NCBI RefSeq assembly: GCF_008801935.1
Contig: NZ_VZOT01000001.1
Span: 372,001-436,000, forward strand
DNA length: 64,000 nucleotides
Direction: 5' to 3'
Source of the DNA: Comamonas kerstersii
GTDB taxonomy: Bacteria; Pseudomonadota; Gammaproteobacteria; Burkholderiales; Burkholderiaceae_C
Shown: positions 57,316-64,000 of the stretch, piece by piece
Position numbering within the stretch: the stretch's first letter is position 1
Layout of the letters: every line of letters starts with the position of its first letter
The notes under the pieces: model-generated
The model's input: only the letters and a program-made list of their open reading frames with translations
Databases searched by the model: none
Told to the model about the DNA's origin: nothing
Program-made: the position numbers and the translations under genes

Positions 57316-57780
57316 TTATTTCTGCAGTTCTTCCACCGCATACACACTGGCATCAAACGGCAGGCCGCGCTCTTCGCTGAGCCACTGCAGCACCGGCAGC
57401 GAGCCTTCCAGCACCGGACGTACCTGCAGCGGCAATTGCTGCCAGGCCATCTGCTGGCCTTCGAGCATGGCGAACTCACCCTCCCACTGCGTGATCTTGC
57501 ACCAGTGCAAGCGCACCAGGGCGTGGCTGTATGCGTGCTCCGTCACCTTCCAAGGCAGGCAGTTGGTAATGGTGATGCCTAGCTCTTCCTGCAACTCGCG
57601 GCGCAGCGCCTGCTCCACGGTTTCGCCAGCTTCGAGCTTGCCGCCGGGAAACTCCCACCAGCCCGCGCGGGGCTTGCCCTCAGGGCGGCTGGTGATCAGC
57701 AGCGCGCCATCGCTTTCGCGAATCAGCACGCCCACGGCGACTTCGGTATGTTTACGTTCTGCAGGGGTAGTCACTGTCAA
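57316..57780 (-). CDS. MutT-type NUDIX hydrolase
   Basis: This 154-aa Nudix protein has the MutT box with GGKLEAGETVEQALRREL followed by QEELGI, near residues 47-69. Its WWEFPGGK context is like MutT, the 8-oxo-dGTP diphosphatase that sanitises the nucleotide pool. It follows the DUF815 ATPase gene by 12 bp, so the two are co-transcribed. Confidence 0.93.
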   Translation of the reverse strand: MTVTTPAERKHTEVAVGVLIRESDGALLITSRPEGKPRAGWWEFPGGKLEAGETVEQALRRELQEELGITITNCLPWKVTEHAYSHALVRLHWCKITQWEGEFAMLEGQQMAWQQLPLQVRPVLEGSLPVLQWLSEERGLPFDASVYAVEELQK

Positions 57781-57792
57781 AAATCTGCTTTC

Positions 57793-58737
57793 TTAAATTT
57801 CAGCGCCGTCAGTCAGGCCTTCGACATCGGCAATGCGCTGACGCGGTGCTGCGGGGCGCTCACTGCGACCGGCATAGTCACGCGCAAACTGCTGGGCCAC
57901 ACGGCCGCTGCGTGAGCCGCGCTCCAAGGCCCAGACCAGCGCTTCAGGCTCCGCCGCTTTGATGGCAGCCTCGTCCAAGCCCATGGAGTGCAGCCACTGC
58001 GCCACCACGCGCAGGTATTCGTCCTGGCTGAAGGGGTAGAAGCTCACCCACAGGCCAAAGCGCTCAGACAGCGAGATTTTCTCTTCGACGACTTCGCCGG
58101 GGTGGATCTCACCATCCTTGCCCTTGGTGGTCTGCAGGTTGTCGCTCATGTACTCGGGCAGCAGATGGCGGCGGTTGCTGGTCGCATAGACCAGCACATT
58201 GGGCGTGGCAGCAGACACAGAACCATCCAGGATGGACTTCATGGCCTTGTAACCGGGCTCGCCTTCCTCAAAGCTCAGGTCGTCGCAATAGATGATGAAT
58301 TTCTCAGCACGACCAGCGACCACGTCCACGATATCGGGCAGATCGGTCAGATCGGCCTTGTCCACCTCAATCAGGCGCAGCCCCTGCGGGGCATAAGCAT
58401 GCAGACAGGCGCGAATCAGCGATGACTTGCCCGTGCCCCGCGCCCCCGTGAGCAGCACATTGTTGGCCGTGCGGCCCTGCACAAACTGCTCGGTATTGCG
58501 CGCGATTTTTTCTTTCTGCGCATCAATGTTCTGCAGGTCCGACAGCTGCATGGCGCCCACATGGCGCACAGGCTCCAGCACCCCGCAGCCGTTGGCGCGC
58601 TTGCGGTAGCGCCAGGCAATGGCGGCATTCCAGTCAGCGGGCGCCTGCAGCGGCTGCGGCAGCACAGATTCAATGCGTTGCATGAGCCGCTCGGCACGTT
58701 CGACCAGGCGCTCCAGAGGGTTCATCACATCTTGCAC
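57793..58737 (-). CDS. DUF815 AAA-type ATPase
   Basis: This cytosolic P-loop ATPase of the DUF815 family has 314 aa. Walker A is LLTGARGTGKSSLI near residue 97, and a DDLSFEEGE segment near 153 looks like Walker B. The arginine-rich region near residue 185 (YATSNRRHLLPEYM) is typical. The function is unknown; neighbours are argJ and mutT. An alternative ATG is at 58725 (MNPLERLVER). Confidence 0.9.
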   Translation of the reverse strand: MQDVMNPLERLVERAERLMQRIESVLPQPLQAPADWNAAIAWRYRKRANGCGVLEPVRHVGAMQLSDLQNIDAQKEKIARNTEQFVQGRTANNVLLTGARGTGKSSLIRACLHAYAPQGLRLIEVDKADLTDLPDIVDVVAGRAEKFIIYCDDLSFEEGEPGYKAMKSILDGSVSAATPNVLVYATSNRRHLLPEYMSDNLQTTKGKDGEIHPGEVVEEKISLSERFGLWVSFYPFSQDEYLRVVAQWLHSMGLDEAAIKAAEPEALVWALERGSRSGRVAQQFARDYAGRSERPAAPRQRIADVEGLTDGAEI

Positions 58738-58763
58738 GGTAGGGTCTCCATTTTTTAATTTTG

Positions 58764-58843
58764 ATAGCTGCTTGCGCCGATCAATGCTTGGTTTCAGATA
58801 GTTTTCTATTTGAAACGCTTATAAATCCAGCGCAAGCTGCTCT
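58764..58843. repeat. Dispersed nested-palindrome element, copy 8
   Basis: The left arm is ATAGCTGCTTGCGC (58764-58777) and the right arm GCGCAAGCTGCTCT (58830-58843). The inner hairpin has TTTCAGATAG with CTATTTGAAA around TTTT. It is 26 bp before the DUF815 start and 165 bp past the argJ stop; the region 58844-59008 has nothing else recognisable. Confidence 0.85.
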
Positions 58844-59008
58844 TAAAAAAGAAAGGAGCCATCAGGCCCCTCACAGCATCTCCAGCGCTGCAGAGCGCCC
58901 AGCCCGCAGGGCGGTGCAGGCGCGACGCAAGCTCGCAGACAGTGGCAGCGCCACGGCAAGAGCTTGCAACAAAGCCTGCAGGGCGTTTTGCAGCGCCACA
59001 GCCACCTA

Positions 59009-60238
59009 TCAAGAGCGGTAGTCGGCGTTGATGGAAACATAGTCATGGCTCAGGTCGCAGGTCCACACGTTCTGCGACGCATCACCACGGCCCAGCAGCA
59101 CACGCACGGTGATTTCCTGCTGCTTCATCACGCGCTGGCCATCTTCTTCCCTGTAGGAAGGATTGCGGCCGCCATCGACCACCACGTGCACATCGTCCAG
59201 GTACAGATCAATCTTGGTCTGGTCCAGGTCCGCAATGCCAGCATAGCCCACGGCAGCCAGGATGCGGCCCAGGTTGGGGTCAGAGGCAAAGAAGGCGGTC
59301 TTGACCAGGGGCGAGTGGGCAATGGAGTAAGCCACCAGACGGCATTCCTCTTCGGTCTTGCCGCCCTCCACCTTGACGGTGATGAACTTGGTAGCGCCTT
59401 CACCATCGCGCACGATGGCCTGAGCCAGCAGACGCGCCACGTCCTGCAGCGCGGCCTTCAGTGCCTGGGCTTCGGCGCCGTCCCAGTTGGTGATGACCTC
59501 ATTGCCCGCCTTGTGCGTAGCAATCAGCACAAAGGAGTCGTTGGTGGAGGTGTCGCCATCAATGGTCACGCGGTTGAAGGAGCCATTAGCCAGTTCCTTG
59601 ACCAGGCCCTGCAGCAACTCGGGCGCGATGGCTGCATCGGTGGCCAGATAGCCCAGCATGGTCGCCATATTCGGGCGAATCATGCCTGCACCCTTGCTGA
59701 TGCCGGTGATGTGCACCGTCTTGCCACCCACTTGCACGCTGCGGCTGTAAGCCTTGGGCTGGGTGTCGGTGGTCATGATGCCTTCGGCAGCTACGGCCCA
59801 GTTGTCGGCCTTGGCGGCCGCAATGGCGGCAGGCAGACCGGCCACAATGCGGTCCACAGGCAGCTCTTCCATGATCACGCCGGTGGAGAAAGGCAGCACC
59901 TGCTGCTCGCTCACGCCCAGCTCCTTGGCCAGCGCAGCGCAGGTCTTGCGGGCATTGGCCAGACCAGCTGCGCCCGTGCCTGCATTGGCATTGCCGGTGT
60001 TGATCACCATGGCGCGGATGCCCTGGCCTGCGGCCAGATGCTCACGGCAGACTTGCACAGGTGCTGCACAGTAACGGTTCTGCGTGAACACGCCTGCGAC
60101 GCTGGCGCCTTCATCCAGCAAAAACACGGTCAGGTCTTTGCGGTTGGCTTTGCGCACACCGGCTTCGGTCACACCAATACGAACACCAGCGACGGGGAAC
60201 AGGTCAGCGGCGACGGGAACGGGCAAATTCACAGGCAT
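59009..60238 (-). CDS. argJ: Ornithine acetyltransferase / N-acetylglutamate synthase ArgJ
   Basis: ArgJ transfers the acetyl group from N-acetylornithine to glutamate in the cyclic arginine pathway. The 409-aa precursor has the self-cleavage site in [11 protein letters not shown] near residue 190, where the Thr becomes the N-terminal nucleophile of the beta chain. The C-terminal NAD(Y) segment is intact. It lies 127 bp after secA, beyond the secA terminator. Confidence 0.97.
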   Translation of the reverse strand: MPVNLPVPVAADLFPVAGVRIGVTEAGVRKANRKDLTVFLLDEGASVAGVFTQNRYCAAPVQVCREHLAAGQGIRAMVINTGNANAGTGAAGLANARKTCAALAKELGVSEQQVLPFSTGVIMEELPVDRIVAGLPAAIAAAKADNWAVAAEGIMTTDTQPKAYSRSVQVGGKTVHITGISKGAGMIRPNMATMLGYLATDAAIAPELLQGLVKELANGSFNRVTIDGDTSTNDSFVLIATHKAGNEVITNWDGAEAQALKAALQDVARLLAQAIVRDGEGATKFITVKVEGGKTEEECRLVAYSIAHSPLVKTAFFASDPNLGRILAAVGYAGIADLDQTKIDLYLDDVHVVVDGGRNPSYREEDGQRVMKQQEITVRVLLGRGDASQNVWTCDLSHDYVSINADYRS

Positions 60239-60301
60239 TGCAGGGCTTCCTACAGAAAAACAGTTAGTCCCTGATTATGGAGACAAACCGCTGCGCACAA
60301 T

Positions 60302-60330
60302 GAAAAACACGGGCATGCAGCCCGTGTTGT
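60302..60330 (-). terminator. Terminator after secA
   Basis: A 9-bp stem, AACACGGGC (60306-60314) with 60320-60328, has a 5-nt loop. On the minus strand the stem ends in TTTTT. It lies 36 bp past the secA stop. Confidence 0.85.
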
Positions 60331-60365
60331 TTGTGGATGTAGGCATCAACGCCTGCAGAAGTCCA

Positions 60366-63089
<2,724 letters not shown>

Positions 63090-63325
63090 GCGAACGGAAG
63101 CCACTGAGCAGCGCTGCAAACAGCAGCACCGGCAGCGGCCAAATCCCTAATGTAGAGTTGTCATGCAGATGGGCTCATTCAGCGACAAAACAAGAGCCTC
63201 ATGCACTGAAAGCCAAAAATTGATTCTAACTGCCGCTTGCGCTTTAGCTCCAGTCTCCTGCAGACAGCCCGTGCACGCACAGCATGATGTGCTGATAATG
63301 CACAAATCCTGACACCTGATCTGCC

Positions 63326-63652
63326 ATGCATTCGCGCCGCCATATCGCTATTTCTCTGGAACAAGCCGCACACACCTCACCCATGCTGTCGTCATTGGTA
63401 AAGCAGGCACAAGACGCCAATGCGCGCCTGAAGTGCATTGCCCCACTGCTGCCTCCGGGCCTGCGGCCGCACGTGCAACCCGGCCCGCTGGAAGGTGACG
63501 TCTGGTGCCTGATCGTGAAAAACAGCGCTGCGGCCAGCAAGTTGCGCCACCTGCTGCCGGGGCTGGAGGCGCATCTGCGCAACAAGGGCTGGAACGTGAA
63601 CCGCATTCAGATCAAGATCTTGAATGCGTCACCCTGGCAAAGCCCCATGTGA
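63326..63652 (+). CDS. DUF721 family protein (DciA-related)
   Basis: This 108-aa protein begins MHSRRHIAISLEQAAHTSPM and carries a DUF721 domain. DUF721 includes DciA, the ancestral helicase loader of bacteria without DnaC. Its place next to secA is common in Burkholderiales. The length is short for DciA, so a role in helicase loading is inference. It is divergent from secA; the 236-bp gap between them shows no recognised site. Confidence 0.82.
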   Translation: MHSRRHIAISLEQAAHTSPMLSSLVKQAQDANARLKCIAPLLPPGLRPHVQPGPLEGDVWCLIVKNSAAASKLRHLLPGLEAHLRNKGWNVNRIQIKILNASPWQSPM

Positions 63653-63667
63653 GCCTGGGTACAGACG

Positions 63668-63692
63668 AAAAAAAAGACCCTGATGGGTCTTT
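63668..63692 (-). terminator. Terminator of the tRNA-Thr operon
   Basis: The stem AAAGACCC (63673-63680) and GGGTCTTT (63685-63692) is followed on the minus strand by T8. It lies 15 bp past the CCA of the second tRNA and also faces the DUF721 gene. Confidence 0.9.
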
Positions 63693-63707
63693 ACATAACT
63701 GAAGAAA

Positions 63708-63783
63708 TGGTGCCGGTTGTCGGATTCGAACTGACGACCTACCGCTTACAAGGCGGGTGCTCTACCAACTGAGCTAAACCGGC
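63708..63783 (-). tRNA. tRNA-Thr (anticodon TGT), copy 2
   Basis: This 76-nt cloverleaf on the minus strand has acceptor GCCGGTT, D arm GCTC-AGTTGGTA-GAGC, anticodon loop CTTGTAA with TGT, and T arm GTTCGAATC. The 3' CCA is encoded. It decodes ACA and ACN codons. It is identical to the copy at 63842-63917. Confidence 0.97.
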
Positions 63784-63841
63784 TATCCACAGCGCAGCGT
63801 GAATTGCTACCGGGATAAGGATGCCGCAAAGCATCCTGAAT

Positions 63842-63917
63842 TGGTGCCGGTTGTCGGATTCGAACTGACGACCTACCGCTTACAAGGCGGGTGCTCTACC
63901 AACTGAGCTAAACCGGC
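63842..63917 (-). tRNA. tRNA-Thr (anticodon TGT), copy 1
   Basis: This identical 76-nt tRNA-Thr(TGT) is the promoter-proximal copy, with encoded CCA. The 58-bp spacer before copy 2 carries a 7-bp hairpin (63818-63824 with 63831-63837), a likely processing element. A -10-like TATTAG lies upstream on the minus strand at 63931-63936; the -35 is unclear. Confidence 0.97.
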
Positions 63918-64000
63918 GAAAGCTGAAATTCTAATACAAGTTTTGCGCTTGCAGAAAAATTCAGGACTTTATTTCACACGTTTGAGTGCGGGGCGTTTGC

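Overview
The window looks like ordinary chromosomal core from a betaproteobacterium of the order Burkholderiales, most likely family Comamonadaceae and probably Comamonas or a close relative. The reasons are a GC content of about 60% by eye, an Omp32-type porin, several orphan Bug/TctC solute-binding proteins, ubiquinone genes that include an octaprenyl synthase, and the gene order DUF721-secA-argJ-DUF815 ATPase-mutT-yacG-zapD-coaE-pilDCB-ispB-rplU-rpmA-obg-proB-rppH-proS. The genus is an inference; no 16S gene is present. I see no prophage, insertion sequence, CRISPR array or rRNA.

Layout. 0-8 kb: a Bug-family binding protein, argH, an AlgZ/AlgR-like two-component pair, a ZIP metal transporter, a divergent Bug-like protein and the AzlCD amino-acid exporter. 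8-17 kb: polA, a DUF2782 protein, thrB, a BPSS1780-family membrane protein, uvrD and guaC, the last behind a leader that carries an intrinsic terminator. 17-24 kb: porin, a sodium:solute symporter, then ubiE, a Tim44-like protein, ubiJ and ubiB on the minus strand. 24-29 kb: a DUF971 protein with a Gly/Cys tail, a HIT protein and a giant YdiJ-like FAD/Fe-S oxidoreductase. 29.6-35 kb: a glycerol-3-phosphate scavenging locus, ugpB-ugpA-ugpE-ugpC-ugpQ, preceded by a near-consensus Pho box, so phosphate starvation probably induces it. 35-38 kb: an N-formylglutamate amidohydrolase, a Bug protein and a divergent LysR regulator with a T-N11-A dyad in front of it. 38-44 kb: hemA-prfA-prmC-grxD and a CorC/HlyC-type membrane protein. 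44-63 kb: a lytic transglycosylase, proS, rppH, proB, obg, rpmA, rplU, ispB, pilBCD, coaE, zapD, yacG, a MutT-type NUDIX hydrolase, a DUF815 ATPase, argJ and secA. The right end has a DUF721 protein and two identical tRNA-Thr(TGT) genes in tandem.

The most interesting unexplained feature is a dispersed family of about 80-bp nested palindromes. The outer arms resemble ATAGCTGCYAGCGC and its complement, and an inner stem changes sequence between copies while mostly staying paired. Eight full copies, one short variant and one single-arm remnant lie in 64 kb, always between genes and nearly always just beyond a stop codon. I infer that they act as RNA 3'-end or terminator elements spread by a REP/MITE-like process. 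Secondary points are a terminator-like hairpin whose loop holds the ubiJ start codon, a three-hairpin spacer between ugpB and ugpA, a structured element plus terminator abutting ugpQ, the terminator in the guaC leader, and possible leaderless starts for hemA and ispB.
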